A stretch of 64,000 nucleotides of DNA, from assembly GCA_964017195.1 (NCBI GenBank), contig OZ024891.1, positions 4,893,494 through 4,957,493 of the forward strand. Reading direction: 5' to 3'. The translations under genes were made by a program, and so were the position numbers. This document shows positions 1 to 14,225 of this stretch, one piece after another (position 1 is the stretch's first letter; the number at the start of each line of letters is the position of its first letter). The notes under the pieces were generated by a model that was not told where the DNA came from, ran no database searches, and worked only from the letters and a program-made list of their open reading frames with translations. This DNA comes from Siderastrea radians (lineage: Eukaryota; Cnidaria; Anthozoa; Scleractinia; Rhizangiidae).

Positions 1-98
1 CATCTGATGGTAACAAAAGAAATTTAAAATCTTGGAATTGTGACGAATTATCGTACTACGAAGTAAAGATATTAGAAAGGGAAGCTATAGGTACTCAC

Positions 99-2479
99 CT
101 TTTTACACATGTTGTAGATAATTTCTAAATTCTTTGGATTTGCTAAAAAGGCAGGTGTGTCCACTGTGATGTAGTTGTGCAGACACGGCATCATTTCTGC
201 AGAAGGTTAAAAAACGCCAGTGGTATTAATTTGGAAAAGTGGAATGAATTTTTGGACAAAAATAAGCAACAAGATTTAATTTACTGACAAGAAAACAGGT
301 ACATAGTACGTTCAACATTTAAATTTAACACGTACAATGAAGTTTTACATTTATGTTTAACAGGATTGGATCAACAGGGTTACACTTTTAAAGGTCTCTA
401 ATGTAATTTAAAACATTGATGTTTACCTGCAAAATAGTCAAAGGCATCTCTCTGAAAAGCCTCGTACAACATGTAAAACACACGCCACATGGATTGAGAG
501 ATTTCAAAACATGTACACGTACAGATGATGGACAATATGTCTTCATAAAACTCTGAAAAACAAAGATGAATTTCATTGCATAGATGATCTTATCAACAGA
601 TTGGCCATAAAGCTAACACTATTCACAATGTATCCATCCACAAGTGTAATGCATACAATGTATGTGTCAGGACATGCATATTCTAATTGACTTTAAGGCA
701 ATGAAGACAGCCATTCCTACCCAAGACAGAGAGCTCCAGCACTTTGGCTATTAAAGAGATTACTACTTGTTCCAGCTGATGTACAATCTGAAAATAAATT
801 AATGACATAAATAAACAAACAACCAAACAAATAAATAAACAAACAAATGAATGAACAAATGAACAGATGGATGATGGAGTAGATCATTTTCGTATAAGTG
901 TCCTTCGACTACAACTACCAGAATTTATTTCGTTTCAATTTTCCTTTCTTATTTCAATGTTGAACAAACTGAAGGATTCTGGTAGTTGTAGTAAAACAAC
1001 ACCATCACAAAAATTCACCCATTCATATGATTACATAAACTCAAAAAACTTTGACTATGAGGAACCTACAGGGTGGCTCCCTGACCACCCACCCGCTTCC
1101 AATAAGCTCTCCTTTTGTACTACGTGTACCAAAAAGTTGAATAAGCCCTCTGAGGGCTCAATAGAAAAAAAATACAGTATTACTTCTGATGACAGTCACA
1201 TTAATACCTCTTTTGATCCTTCCATTACATTCAACATGGTCTCTAACGTGTTAAGGATTCCCATGGCAGTGACAGCTTTCTCATCACTATCTTCTCCATC
1301 TAACAGCTGGATAAATGTAATGGCCTGTGTAAACACAAACAGTAACGCAGTTCATCACTTTGAAATGATCAGAGTTCCTTGCAAGCTTGAGGGAACTTTT
1401 ATAGGAAGTCTTAAGGGGAGAATATACGTGGATGCCTTCCCCCCCCCCCCCCCCAACGTTTTCACCTTTTTTTAAAATTATCTCCATGGGATTTCATTCA
1501 ATCCAAAAATGCTATCATAGGATCATAGTGCGAGTTCCCATAAATCTGAGAAAATTTTTTTTTAATTTATGATTTTTAAATTAAACATAAAGAAGGAGAA
1601 GGGGGAGGAAAATTGATGAATTTTAAGAAAATTGAAAATTTTTAAGAATTAAATTTTAAAGTTAATAATTAATAGACAGATACAAACAACCCCAAGTGCT
1701 CTTACGTGGGGGTGGCCTGTCTGGCAGTGTGTACAAAAATCTAATTCCTCTTTTGTTTCTTTCTTAAATCTTATCCCATTTCCTCAAAATTCATGTATAC
1801 TGCCCCCTTAAATTAAGGAGCATTCCAGAATTTCAAACTGTAAAGCTCAATATACCAGTGACTCACCAGATCTTTGGCGATATCTACTGCGATGCTCGCA
1901 ACTTGATGTTGGTCTCCGTACGTGGAAATCAGCTTCTGCATAACGCCTGTGAGGTCATCATTTTCCGTTTCACGAATCACTTTTAGCAGCTCTAAAATGG
2001 GCCAGAAAAGGAAAGAGAAAAGTTTTACAAACAGCCAAGGGAAATGATGTAATTTTGAGAACTCACTGACAAAGTAACAAGTATCCAAATGGGTGAAATT
2101 ATGACAACAATTTAAAATCAAATCAAATCAGTGACTTACCAAGGATAACCTGACGTACATGTGGTTCAATGTACTTTTTAGCTGAAAATAATGAAATAAT
2201 GGGACAGTGTGTGTTTAAGACTGAATCTATTACTTTAATTAACACAATTTGATACATATTTTGAATACAATCAATATTTTTACGAGCACCAGAGAGTTTA
2301 TACAACTTAATTTAGTAAATAGTTAACATTAGAGAGAATATGTTAGCTGGTGAAAGACAACGAGATGTAAAGACAAGTGGTCACTTTCAGTTGCAACAAA
2401 GTCATAGCTATTGCTTGTATGTTAGAAAATAAATAAAAGAAAGGAAGAAAGAAAGAAAGAGAGAGAGAGAGGGAGAGAG

Positions 2480-2525
<46 letters not shown>

Positions 2526-5500
2526 GAAGAAAGAGAAAGAAGAAAAGAAAGAAAGAAAGAAAGAGAAAGAAAGCAATGAAGGACAGACAGACAGATGCAA
2601 GCATGGAAGGAAGGAGGGAAGGAAACAGTATCCCTTGGGTCAGACACAACTTTAACTCACTCTAGCAGTTTCTCTTATCTTAACATTAACACAAAAGGAA
2701 AGTTTACACATAACTTACATTCTTCTTGTTTTTCTATGAGAAACTGCAAAGCAATGGCTGCTTCAACTTTGACTGGGGGGTCATTGTCTTCAGTTAAACA
2801 CAGTCTGGCCGAATCAACAGCTGTGGCAAGATTTCTTTCATCTTTGAAGGTTATGTCACCAAAACTGTGCAACACCCAGCAAGACTACAAACAAACAGCC
2901 CACAAAATTTTCAGAGTCTAGATGTAGGTAACCATAATAATAATTTTATTATCGCTCAATGCATGTCATTATAAACAAGAGTCTTCAGCTCTGCAGATGA
3001 TCTTTGCAATTTTTTTTTTCCAAATTGAACTGAAAGATTAATGATCTCAATTTGATTACCATACACAACAGAATCAACCAAGCCAACAGATTCAACTGTG
3101 TGCCATTAGCAATGTACCATTTTTTTTCCAGAGAAAGGCTATTGTGTGGCCTTCATTAATAGTTTGGGGCAGTTATTTATTCAATCCATTCCAGCTATTT
3201 AAAGGAGGCCATCATTTGAGGCAACTGTTGAGGCGATGTTGCGAGCAGCAATGGGAAAAAATTAATTGTCTCTGTGTGAGTAACATGGCATGCAGATGAT
3301 TTTGAACACAACACATTGTAACACTTTCAAGATTTTAAAGCCAGGTTTAAAAAAAAAATAAACTTCTTGTTAAAGTTTTTGTTGAAACTGGTCCACATGC
3401 CCTGTGTTACATCTCCTGCAAGGGTGGTTTTTTAGAGGGATGCATTTTTCAATGACAGTTATTATCCAAAGAAATAAATCATGGTTATGACAAAAATGCT
3501 TTTGAATGTGATATCATGTAATGTACATGTAGTGGTGTTACAAAGTATCTTTAAAGTATCAGATATGTCAGTAAAAGGCTTCCTCAAACATACAAGCGTA
3601 GATTGTAACCTGTACCTACCCTTGCTCTAAGATATCCCAGTGAACTTTTAAACTCGGGGAAAACATGTTGTACTAACATATTTTCAAGCTGTGTTTTGTA
3701 GATTTTTCGCTGCAATGAGAAGGAATAATAGGCACATACAATTCAATCGTATCACGAAATGTTTCTTCACTACATGTCCTTTAATGACTCAGGTGATGAC
3801 TTCCAGACAGGTTGTCAAACATAATGTCAGTCAATGTCCCCAACAGCCCTTTTCAGGAAGTACACTCCCCTGGACAGTCATAGACAATGTACTTGTGTAT
3901 ATGTCCTTTGCAAAGTTATAAACTCAAAGTGGTTTAACTATACTGCATGACGAAGGCAGAGATGTGGTGTCAAGTGGTTGTTGTGGCTGGTACCAAACAA
4001 GCACAGGTCGCAGTACGTACTACTAATTATTTGTATTTACAAGCTACACAGTGTCTCCCAGCCATAAACCCAATCCCAAAAAACATTAGAGCTAAAAGAC
4101 ACTGGTTATGTGGGTTGGGCTGCCTGTGACCTAAGTGACGGTTCACGTACATCATAATTTTACCTTTAATAACACATCAGCTAATGTTCCGATCATGTGA
4201 AGAGCTCCATCCTTCTGTTGAGGATCACGCTGCTCCGCTGGCATGTTCAGTATATGCACACAGAATACCATGGTTGGGTCAAGGACTTGTTTCCTTTTTG
4301 AGACTGCCGTGTGAAGAAGAGTGGCTGCCGCAGTCACAGGTGAAACAAAGTCTTCAAAAATATCTGTTGCCAAAAAAGACAAGCATACAGGATACGCATT
4401 TCATTAGACAAATTCTTCATTACAGTGTACTGTTCTCTCAGGTAAACACCTCTCAGAGGTGAACAATGTTTTAAGGCATACACTTTTGTACATTGTAAGA
4501 TGAACAGCTCTCTGAGATGGAATCTCTCTAAGACAAACACTTCCCTAAAATGGGACACCTCTATAAAGAAGTCATCTCTATAAGGTGAACAAATCTCCGA
4601 GATAGATGCCACTCTACTGAACACCTGTCTGAGATGAACACTTCCCTTTAATAGACACCCCTCTAAGATGCCACACCTCACTAAAAGGCTAAAATGGACA
4701 CCAGCCCTTTATAAGATACACACCCCTATGACAGCAGAAGTAGAACCCAAACATGCCCATTGTACATGTAGTTGTAGTTCACTGTTAGCCCCTCAGCCTC
4801 AACTTAAATAATGTACTGTTCTTGTTTTTCAACATTCTTGATAGTATAAGGTCTCACCATATTTAACTCTTATAAACTCATACGGATCTTCTTGCCAAAG
4901 TTCATCGTCTTCCTCAGTGTAGCACATCAAGGGAAACACAACCTCCTGAATAATTGTCTGTTTTGAAGACAGCATAAAATGTACATCAATGTTATATACT
5001 GCTTGGAAGTCTTGGGTCATCCAGTCACAAAAAATTTGTCTTTGTAACACTTGCATCTATTGGAATTATGGCTGAGGAAGAAAACAGCAGATTGTTCTTG
5101 TGTGACCAGCATGACAGTGACAGTAAATTGTTCATAATTTCTGATTCTACCTTGCCTCCCTTCATCATTTCCTCATAGTAGAAAAACAGAGGACAGTGAT
5201 TATAGCAAGGGATAGTGACAAAATGTGTAAGGAATCAGAACTGGTTACACAAGGACATTTTTGCTGTCCTCTTTCATCTGGTTCCATTGTGTCATCTAGT
5301 ATTCAGGGGACATGATTATTGTCAATAACAAAGGAGGTTGTGTACCTGAATATATGGTCTCATTATTTTCCAGTGAAGTGAATTGGAAATCCTGAAATGA
5401 AAATGAATGTTTTGTGTTTAATTAACATATTTTTATTGACCAGGTTTTTTTTTTCAGAAGTGACTCTACCAATACCGTATTTTCTCAATTAACCCCCCCC

Positions 5501-8500
5501 CCCCGGCATTTGTTTCAAACTTGGCATGGTAAACCCGGCATTTCTTTGAATCAGCAGTCTATTTGGGCCCACCATTTTTTAAGAAGGGTTATTATTCGTT
5601 TTTCTTGGCAGCCGTGTATCTTGGCTTGCCCTAATTTATTTATTTATTTATTTAAACAATATTTAGACAGAGGTGCCCAGTTCAGCGAGGCTGGTTTGAA
5701 TGGGGCTCTGTAAAATCTGAAGTTTATTATACAACAAATAAACGTCTGAGGGGCGTATTTACAATTTATACCTAGTGTTTATTCGGGGCCCAGCATTTAA
5801 TTGAGAAAATACGGTACATCCAGTTTGCACTCAGCTCATACTGTTAACAACACTTGGTGTTACTACTGATAGCAGGTCCCACCATGCCATAGTTATAAGT
5901 TACAGAAGGCTAATTCTGGCCTAATTTGTGGACCTTTCTTTGCCTAATATAAAATAATCTCACAGGCTAATTTTAACTAATAAGTATTTTGTTCTTTTTT
6001 GACCACATGCACATTTTTTTCTCCTACGTGTACATCTCTTTTGTTGTTTACTCTACATTCTAAATTGATATTGACATTATTAACAATAAAATAGCTAGAC
6101 CAAGTTGCATTAAATAGTTTCAGATACTGACCCATTTTTCAAGTAGTTTAATGTCTGTTGCAGAACACGTGGAGCTACAAACACTTTCCGTCTGTACTGA
6201 TCCAAGACTTTAAGAAGAATCTGTGTCACATTGACTACAACAAATAAACAAGCATACTCTTGTTTAGTTACATAGAAACTCAGTAGTTGTAACCACAGCA
6301 ACTTCATTACTGGCAAAAATTCAGTTGCGGCTACAGTGTATCAGTAGTGCATTACCTGCAAAGTGTTTGCAATAGTACTCAGAAAACTGTTCATATTCCT
6401 TAGTTATTGAGCCAGGAGTACCATACCTGAAAATCAAAAGTCCTTTGTATAGTTAATCCTTCATTTGATTTATTTTAGCAGGTTTTTCTATTTTAAGATA
6501 ATTTGGCAATCTACATTGTAACATCACGCAGTTACCTTAAATGAAAAATTATAACTTAAAAAAAGAGACAATGATATTGAAGAAACAGAACAGCTGCTGA
6601 GGAATGCAAGGAGATTTAACTGATCAATGAGATAAATCATTAAATTTGCTAAATGCAAGTATCAAATGCAAGTTGTCTCTAAAAAAGTAAAAGGTGTTTT
6701 GATGTGGTCAGCTTTTGAAGAGATTCACTGAAAATAAACCCACACAAACTAGCTGTAATTTATAAAATTAACTGGGGAAAAATTCAGCAGGATTTGAATC
6801 GCTGGCTAAAATTTTTTACATGTTGTTATATAGTAATGTTCACCTTTCAAACACTCTACACAGAATATGCAGGGCCCATTTCTTGGCTTTCCACCAAGGA
6901 AGCTTTGCCAGGTCTTCCTCATCACCTTCCAAAGCCACCTAAAAGCAATTATTTGTTGTTGATAATGCAATTGATAAAGATGCATTTTTCATATTAAAAC
7001 TAATTTTGAAATGAGCCAGAGCGGGGATCTATGGGATGTAGTCAATGTCCATTGAATTTTGTAGTCTCACCACACCACTCACCCAACAGACAAGACCACA
7101 GTACTGAGGATTACACTTACATCCCCTAGTCTTTTCTAAAGCAGCCCTTTAACATGTTTTCTAATACAGTGCAACCCTGCCAAAGGACCACCTCATTAAC
7201 AGCAACAAAACCTCTTTATGACGACCACTTTTCTTGGCCTGAAAGATACAGCTGGGGGTTTGTATATGTAGCTGATGCAGTCATGGTCATAGCTGAAAAC
7301 CCTACTAATCTTGGCTACCCCAGTGTTCGAAATAAAAAAAAATTTGGTTGTCCCTATGCCAAATGCCGGGCAACCAAACCCCTGAAATTGGTTGCCCTGA
7401 TGACTGCTTGGTTGCCCATTCAAATAGATCCTACTTAGCAGAGATATGGTTTGTCATAGTACCCTGTAGTTTATTGAAATAAATTCATAAGGAATGTTTC
7501 ACAGTGTACTGAAAGGTCTGCAGCTAAAATGACTTTCGCTTTATTACCCGCTTTTTTGACCTTTTAAGATCTAAAATTGAAAGGACATGAAAATAAACAC
7601 ATCTATGATCTCAATCTATTGAAATGCCAGATTTACGAACCTGTAATGTTTTACAAAAGGTGAATACACGAGCGCTAAGTTCAAGTGCAAAACTTTTTTG
7701 GGAAAGTCTGGGAGCCGCCACCATCTTGAATTGGTAAACAGGAAGATTGGAATGCAGAGATCCAAGATGGCAGCCCCTGTCTACCATTCGCAACTATGAT
7801 ACATGCATTAAACTCAGCTTCTAAAGATTTTTGTCACCTCCAATTATTACCTGAAGGTTGAGAGCTACATGTATTTTTAAAAAGAATAGGCAAACATTTC
7901 TCTGTGGCAAATTAGTTTATTATTCTGTCGGTCATGATGAAAAATGTAAGTACTTTGCTCCATTCCTCGTGGGTCCGTCGTTTTTCTCTCGGATGAATGG
8001 GACCGTATAATTGTACTGAAAAGTGATTGCCCGGAACACTTTCTGGTCGTCTCGGATGACCGCTAATTTCGAGCACTGCTACCCCTGTAAAATGACCGTG
8101 GATAATGGTAAGTGGCAAGGGTGAGGTTCTCTTGACAGCTAGCTGGGGGGGGGGGGGGGTTTCAAGGTGAAGGACAATGACATTGTATGTGTAAGTGGGA
8201 AATAAATATTATTATTGAAGGCTGCAAATTTCCCAGCTTCCAGGAGGCTGCTAACAGTGATGTGTGTTCTTTAACATGCCTTACTCATTAAGTGTGACAG
8301 GGTGTAAGAAATTACTCTGGGAGTGGGAAAAGCATAATGGCTTATCTTGGCACTGAATACCCCCAAGTTCATTCAAAACAAGTTATTAACCCTTTCATTC
8401 CCAGAGTCAGTTGTGGAGACATTTAAGGTGGTTCTAACTTTTGAGTCTGGTGTGACCCTTCAAATAAAACCTCTTCAGCAGTACTTTCACATGGTACTGT

Positions 8501-11500
8501 TTATATTGAAGTATTTTACAATGTGTGATTTGTCTTGAATTTTGATTGTGGGCACTCTTGAGAGTAAGAGGGTTGACAGCAATCTTTCAAAGAGATTCTG
8601 ACCTGTGGCACATCTCGTGCAATCACCGTTTGAAACACTTTCATCCACTTTTCAAATGACTCTGATGTAATCAGTTCCAAGGGAAGGACGTACTAGAAAA
8701 CAAAAGTATACTGTTAGGAATATCAGGAATTACCAGGAACCTCTAGAAATTTCTGGAAGGTTCTCATGTTATTAGACCAGTCACGTGTATGGAGAAGGTT
8801 CGAGAACATTCTTGGTCATACAAAGCATTACCCATCAGAATAATCTAGAGTTGCAGGACTCAGCATTGTTAAAAATAGAGTTATTGTAATAGCCAAAAAT
8901 AGCTAAGCTTAGAAACGTCTGGAATTTTGCTGATAACTATGTAAGTAGTTCTCTAGCCATTATCAATGTGTGTTATCAGGGACTTCAGTCCCCTGTGATT
9001 TGGAAAGTGATATTTTGTGACAAGTGGTAAGAGAAGTAACTTCCCGAGTGATTGTGAGTTGTCACCATTGTGGTGACTGGAGGCGGAATTTCAGTGGTGT
9101 TGGTCCGTGACCAGTGTTGGAGTGTTTCGTCAAGAGTTTTATGAAGACAAGGAAAGAGCTGTGCCAGTTATAAATCAAGAGTAGATTTAATTGTAAGAGT
9201 GTGACTTATTGCTCGAATTGTAAGTTTCATCGGTTGTTGTTTTAATACAATAAATATCATTAGCAATAGAATTTATGGATTTCACGTCTTTTGTTACATG
9301 TCCGTAACAATACAAGAGCACTGGCTTGGTACCTAAGACAGTATTTAACATGAATTTGGCAATTGCATGGTTAGTGGCTTTTAAAACCTACATACCAAAT
9401 CTAATGCAAGTTACTCCAAGGGGTACCATACACGCAGGTTGGACCAGTTTTAAGACAAGCATCAAAAAATGCCACTGACCTGAATCAGAGCAAAGTATAT
9501 TTTGAGGATTTGCTTCTGTACTTCTACTGATGCCTGTGAGGAATCTTCAATCACAAATGTGAATCTTTCGTAGAGCTGCGGCAAAAGAACTTGCATGATG
9601 TTGTGGAGAATTTGACGTTCATCTGGCTTCTTGAACCTAAACAAACATTTACAAGCATAGCACACGTTAGAATAAAACATAGCAAACTGCACTGTTATTA
9701 ACAGTACACTGTACGAACTGAAAGATGATGTTACTGGTATAACTTTACTGCTCAGCTGTGCTTATTTGAACAATCCCATAAACTGTTCAAATAATTTTTC
9801 ATTTGAATGGTTAAACTTAAGGATTCATTAAAAGACTGAAAAATGAGAACCACCTCAGGGCCCGGTTGTTTGAAAGCCTGTTAACGCTAACCTGGGATTA
9901 AAATTTAATCAAGGTTCCGTTTCTCCTATTCAAAAGAGTTTTCACAGGAAATTCCAAGTGGCCATTTGAAAGCAACCAAAGTCAAAATAAAGGGCAAAAA
10001 AGATTTACAGGAATACGTATCGTTTGGCTACAAGACTGAATTCAAAACTGACTCTAATCCTGGGGTAATTAATCTTGCTTTGAACATCTGGGCCCAGAAG
10101 CAGATCTCAAGATACTCAATTTGACTGGCCACACTTCAGGATTTCACCTACAAACTCAAATGTTTTGACAGCACCACATTTAAGTACTCCTTATCATCTT
10201 TAATTTCAACTTTTAATGAACATAAATGAATAAATAATGAAATAAATAAATAAATAAGTAAATAAATAAATGAATGAATGAATAAATATATAAACGAGGA
10301 CGAGAGGGGGGAAAGAAAAAGGAGACGAAGGAAAGGAAATGTGTGGTTCCAGATTATATCCATAACCCCACCACAGAGGGTCATTTGAAATTCCGAGCGG
10401 AAGGGGGGTCTTAAAGGCCAAAATTTTTAAAGGAAAGTATGAACCTAAACTAGAATTTCCAGAGGGGTGGGGTGTTCAAACCAAAAAATTCCTCCACGGG
10501 GGGAGTATGGATATTTTCTGGAATAACACAATTAATTTTTATTGGTTTCACTTTTCACACTTCCTCTACATACCACACTAAGTACTAAGGTGGTGATTTC
10601 AAAAGACTGGAGTGACTCAGGCCAGTACAAACTCAGCCCAGTGTGAAACTGGTAGATCAAATTCCCAGCTATTGTATTGTATGAGACCATAATTAACTCA
10701 CACTCACACAAGCTCTGACAGAGCCATTCCTGACACCAGCTCTGAATTCAGTTCAAAAGGTGAAATCATGTACTGCCACTCTTCCCTTGTAATCGTGAAC
10801 CAAACCAGATCAATGGTACGACTCAGTCCCTGATTACAGTACATTTACATGAGAAAAATTACCAACTTAAACTGGTCTGACCTGTGTGTGGTGGTTTTAG
10901 CTCCCAGAATGAGTCAATGTAATGAATGGACTCATGTAATCATAAATGAAGATCTGTATTGGTAAAGATCTGAACTCGTGCCAGTCTGAGTTTGTAACAG
11001 GCTTGGTAAATCAAAATGTAGGTAATTTTTTGCTCTTAGTACAGTCTTTTAACTCACTCATATTTCTTGACAATCTGGTAGAGAGTGAGGAGGGCACCCA
11101 TCCAGGTCGCTTGGCTGTTTGCAGCCAGGAATCCATTCACCTTGTCAATCACTCCAGGCCATTTGTCTGGAAAATCATGCCGTAGTATCTGACTCACACA
11201 TACAGTCAGCTGTAGTCTGAAAACAAAGTGTCACCAGATGGAAAAAATGCTACATTAAATCCTGTATTACAGCATAGACAACAGAACCGTTTGTGTAAAT
11301 ACATGTAGGAGGCTTTGGAAGGGGAGGGCAACTGCACCTTTCAATAGGGACCTTACATGTAACTAACCATGATGGTGACGGCAACAAGATCATTCAAAAA
11401 CGAAATTTTTAGTTAGCAAAACAATGACAGGTGTTGTACATTCTGGTGCATTTCTATGCCACCCTCTGCAAAACTACAACCTGAGATGACCAAATTCTGG

Positions 11501-14109
11501 GTTTGTGGAGAATGTGAACACTGGGTGGTGAATTACACTCCACCCTTAAGCCTAAGGCTGTCATTTAAGCCTAGAAGAACCTGACTTCTCAGGGAAAGTT
11601 GCTGGCCATTAACTAATTTCTCCCATGCCTGTTGTTTCAGTCATTTTCAAATGCCCTGAGTAGCCCACCATCTTCACTGTAGTAGCTGGTCATAAAAGCC
11701 AGTTGCCAGCTACTAATGACGGGTCTGGTGCCATCCCAACAAAATCACCTCATTGTTAAAATACATGTATTAATGTAGTTTGAATGCATTAGTCAAAATG
11801 CATGATTTGGACAAATTGCAAAATAGTTTAACATAACATGAGTTTGTTTTTTCAAGACGCTTTCTTTGACATCCTCATAGTGGTTGCTTAAGGTCCCTAA
11901 AAACACTCAAACTCTGAATATTTCCAGACTCAACAAAAGTTTCATTTTCCCTGTTGTCAGTTATTGTTGGGAAAGTCTTAGAAGACAATGAAGTTTACAC
12001 TAATGGTTCAAATGGTCACACCCACAAGCTTTATAGGTTGGATTTTGATACCAGACTTTTGTATTGTATGCATCGCAGGAAGCATGGCATTGACAGTTTT
12101 GAGAGTTATGACTTGTACTTTCAAGCAAAATGTCCAAAGTTCAAGTCGTCGAAAGTGAGTTGCAGTTGTAATTTATTTTGTTCTCATCCTTACTCTTAAG
12201 GTCTTTCTCTGTCAGCAGAAATCAATGTTTCCAATTTCATATTGATTTGGAATCTGAGGGCCTTGGGTTTGTCAGTCTACAAGTGTACATGCATGTAGCT
12301 ACCAGTGCTTTCAATAAGCACTGAAAGCCGACAAAAAGCGTCCGTGGCTATTTCACTCAGAGAAGTCGGCTACTTTCCCCCCAAAATTGAAGTAATTAGA
12401 GAAAGATTCTTTCAAGCCCCTTGTTGATACAGTCCGTTACTCTACTCAAACCAGCTCCCTACTTCAAATTTTATTGAAACCCCTGAGCTACATACAGTAG
12501 ATGTATATGACTGTCCAGTAGCACTAAATGTATGATCTCGTTCATCAAAGCTGATCACAAGATGCTAAAGAAAATCACTACCTTATTAACTCAGGAACAT
12601 GAATAACAGCTTCAACAATATTATCTCTGATAGTAGCTTTATCTTGATCAGCAATCACAAACATTGGAACACCATCAACAAGCTCCGATGGATCCCTCTC
12701 CTTCCAGTACTGGGAAATCATGTTTTTCAGATAAATTCCACCTGCAATGACAACAAATGAAACCAAATATTTTTTTGACAGATTTTACAGGTCCTTACCA
12801 GGGCCACTGGTAAGTAACATGCCCGTTTATGCGTTTTCACTACTACGTGATCATTAGATTGACAGAAATCAACTACAAACTGAAAACAAAGTGAGAAGAA
12901 ATAAAACACAGTGTTACACTATGAAATGTTTTGAATAACTTTTTTCACAATGGCTCAATCTGCCACACTGCAGTTCAAATTTACACTTATTAAAGATGGC
13001 AGACCTATCTACTGAAACATGTTTGTAAAACTCAAGAGCATCGTGTTGTTCATTAAATTTAAAAATTAATGCAACCATTGCAGGGATGTTATGAAGTGCA
13101 CTATGTCCAAAACAAGATGTTCTTTTTGAGGGCCACTATTTGTGAGACTCGATTTCATGTGAAAGGCCAATATTATAATATTATAATATTATATTATTGT
13201 AATTTGACCTCTGTTGGCATGACAAAGATAAAGTTTAAGTTACCAGCTGGTCACCATTATTACCAGCTGAGGACTGGCTAATATTCCCCCCCACAAACAA
13301 CTTTTTCATTCATGTGTACATGTGTGGATTACTAGCTAGCTAGATTGTCACCCTTACACTCCGAAGAGTGCTAAGAAAGTACGAAAAAAATACACACAGG
13401 AGAGTACTTCTTAGTAAGATTCACTAATCTGAAAGGTCACACTTTTGGAATTTCATGCTCATGCAGAATAAAAAAGTTAATACCACACAACGTGTGCAGA
13501 GTTTGGGTTCTGGGAGAAACAGGCTTAACAAAGTAGTGACCTTGCTCTAACTCCCAATCAGTAGCTATTATAATAATTGCATTGTTATTCAATTTAACAA
13601 GGGATAATTTCCTTGTAGTGTTCTTTAACTTCCTACCGGACTGCCGAACAGGAATCTGTACTTCATTCGACATTACGACTTGAAGCAGGAGCGACAGAAA
13701 TCCTGGCACTTTGTGAATCTGCATAGAAAAAAAAAAAAATATATATATATATAAGCTTAACCGTCAAAACTATTTTTAGACTTGTAATATTCAATTCATG
13801 CCCAAAAACGTCGATTGCCGTCTCACAGTCCTTACTTTTCTCTCTAATACACTGTCATCAAGAAACTTCATCACAACTAATTTTATCTCATTCCTATGAT
13901 CCATGAATTTTGTTGAAAGCCAATATCAAATTAATGTGAAAAGTGGCGTGCGAAGATCGTAAAAATCGGGAGTTGAGCAAACCACGTTACGTTCGTACTT
14001 TAAACATTTAGCTTACAATCTTTACCTCGTTTAACTTCTTTTCGGCTTCCTGCCTCAAGTTTGGGTCAAAAGTACTCGATAAGATGGTGGCAAGTTGCGG
14101 TATATCCAT
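99..14109 (-). CDS. IPO7: Importin-7/8-type nuclear import receptor, 3' end off the window
   Basis: Karyopherin-beta family receptor that carries cargo through nuclear pores under RanGTP control. Twenty exons with GT/AG borders and matching phases: 14026-14109, 13637-13718, 12582-12741, 11058-11216, 9480-9636, 8603-8692, 6844-6938, 6356-6426, 6132-6234, 5346-5391, 4858-4957, 4164-4363, 3620-3709, 2719-2884, 2140-2181, 1867-1991, 1208-1324, 721-787, 427-552, 99-196. They sum to 2178 nt, 726 residues without a stop. The N-terminus (about residues 1-100) is an importin-beta N-terminal HEAT segment including [13 protein letters not shown]. Diagnostic later blocks are [67 protein letters not shown] and [10 protein letters not shown], which I know as strongly conserved in IPO7/IPO8 (about 1040 residues). 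The remaining third, including the acidic tail, lies left of the window. Invertebrates usually have one gene for the vertebrate IPO7/IPO8 pair, so the 7-versus-8 label is nominal. Start chosen at the first ATG giving MDIPQL. Confidence 0.93.
1439..1454. repeat. Poly-C run in importin intron
   Basis: About 16 consecutive C in the intron between the exons at 1208-1324 and 1867-1991. Similar C or G runs occur at 5493-5504 and 8145-8159, all intronic. These are simple homopolymers and likely places for assembly length error. Confidence 0.9.
2437..2575. repeat. GAAA-type tetranucleotide microsatellite
   Basis: Interrupted (GAAA)n with GA-rich stretches, in the importin intron between the exons at 2140-2181 and 2719-2884. 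The open frames over it ([12 protein letters not shown] protein on the minus strand) are repeat artefacts. Confidence 0.95.
4425..4730. repeat. Degenerate short tandem repeat in importin intron
   Basis: Repeated imperfect units of roughly 18-25 bp around CTCTCTAAGATG / TCTGAGATGAACACTTCC / GGACACC. They lie in the intron between the exons at 4164-4363 and 4858-4957. It looks like a decayed minisatellite or transposon-internal repeat; no coding content is seen. Confidence 0.6.
5475..5814. mobile_element. MITE with TA target site (Tc1/mariner-like)
   Basis: Terminal inverted repeats CCGTATTTTCTCAATTAA (left) and TTAATTGAGAAAATACGG (right), each flanked by TA. The element is about 340 bp with no transposase frame. 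TA duplication and short TIRs are typical of non-autonomous Tc1/mariner elements. It sits in the importin intron between the exons at 5346-5391 and 6132-6234. Confidence 0.75.
8712..9309. mobile_element. Solo LTR of an LTR retrotransposon
   Basis: Starts TGTTAGGAA and ends CCGTAACA, the usual TG...CA with a short TGTTA/TAACA inverted end. It is flanked by a direct ATAC on both sides (8708-8711 and 9310-9313), fitting a 4-bp target duplication. AATAAA occurs near the right end. The 598-bp length suits an LTR, and no internal retroviral-type coding region is present, so it is read as a recombined solo LTR. It lies in the importin intron between the exons at 8603-8692 and 9480-9636, about 20 bp from the acceptor of the former. 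Confidence 0.65.
10221..10290. repeat. AAAT/GAAT microsatellite
   Basis: Interrupted (AAATA)n and (GAATGAAT)n tract in an importin intron. The minus-strand [12 protein letters not shown] frame is a translation of the repeat. Confidence 0.85.
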
Positions 14110-14159
14110 CTTAAGGGATTTGGGGTTAATAAATTGGGATTTTTCTCCTCACTTCTGTT

Positions 14160-14225
14160 ACTCCATGTGCAATTTTCACTTCCCGCGATTCTTCCCGGCA
14201 AAAAGTGTCATGCGCAATACAACGA
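14160..14225 (-). promoter_or_regulatory. Possible promoter / 5' UTR of the importin gene
   Basis: Just upstream of the importin ATG (14109, minus strand) is a GC-rich patch in an AT-rich setting. It has an E2F-like TTCCCGCG and a TGCGCA half-site. No TATA box is evident, as expected for a housekeeping gene. The function is inferred from position and motif only. Confidence 0.25.

Noticed and set aside
867..1475. 202-codon plus-strand frame
   Set aside because: It overlaps a well-supported minus-strand importin exon (1208-1324) and starts in repeat-like intron sequence; judged a shadow.
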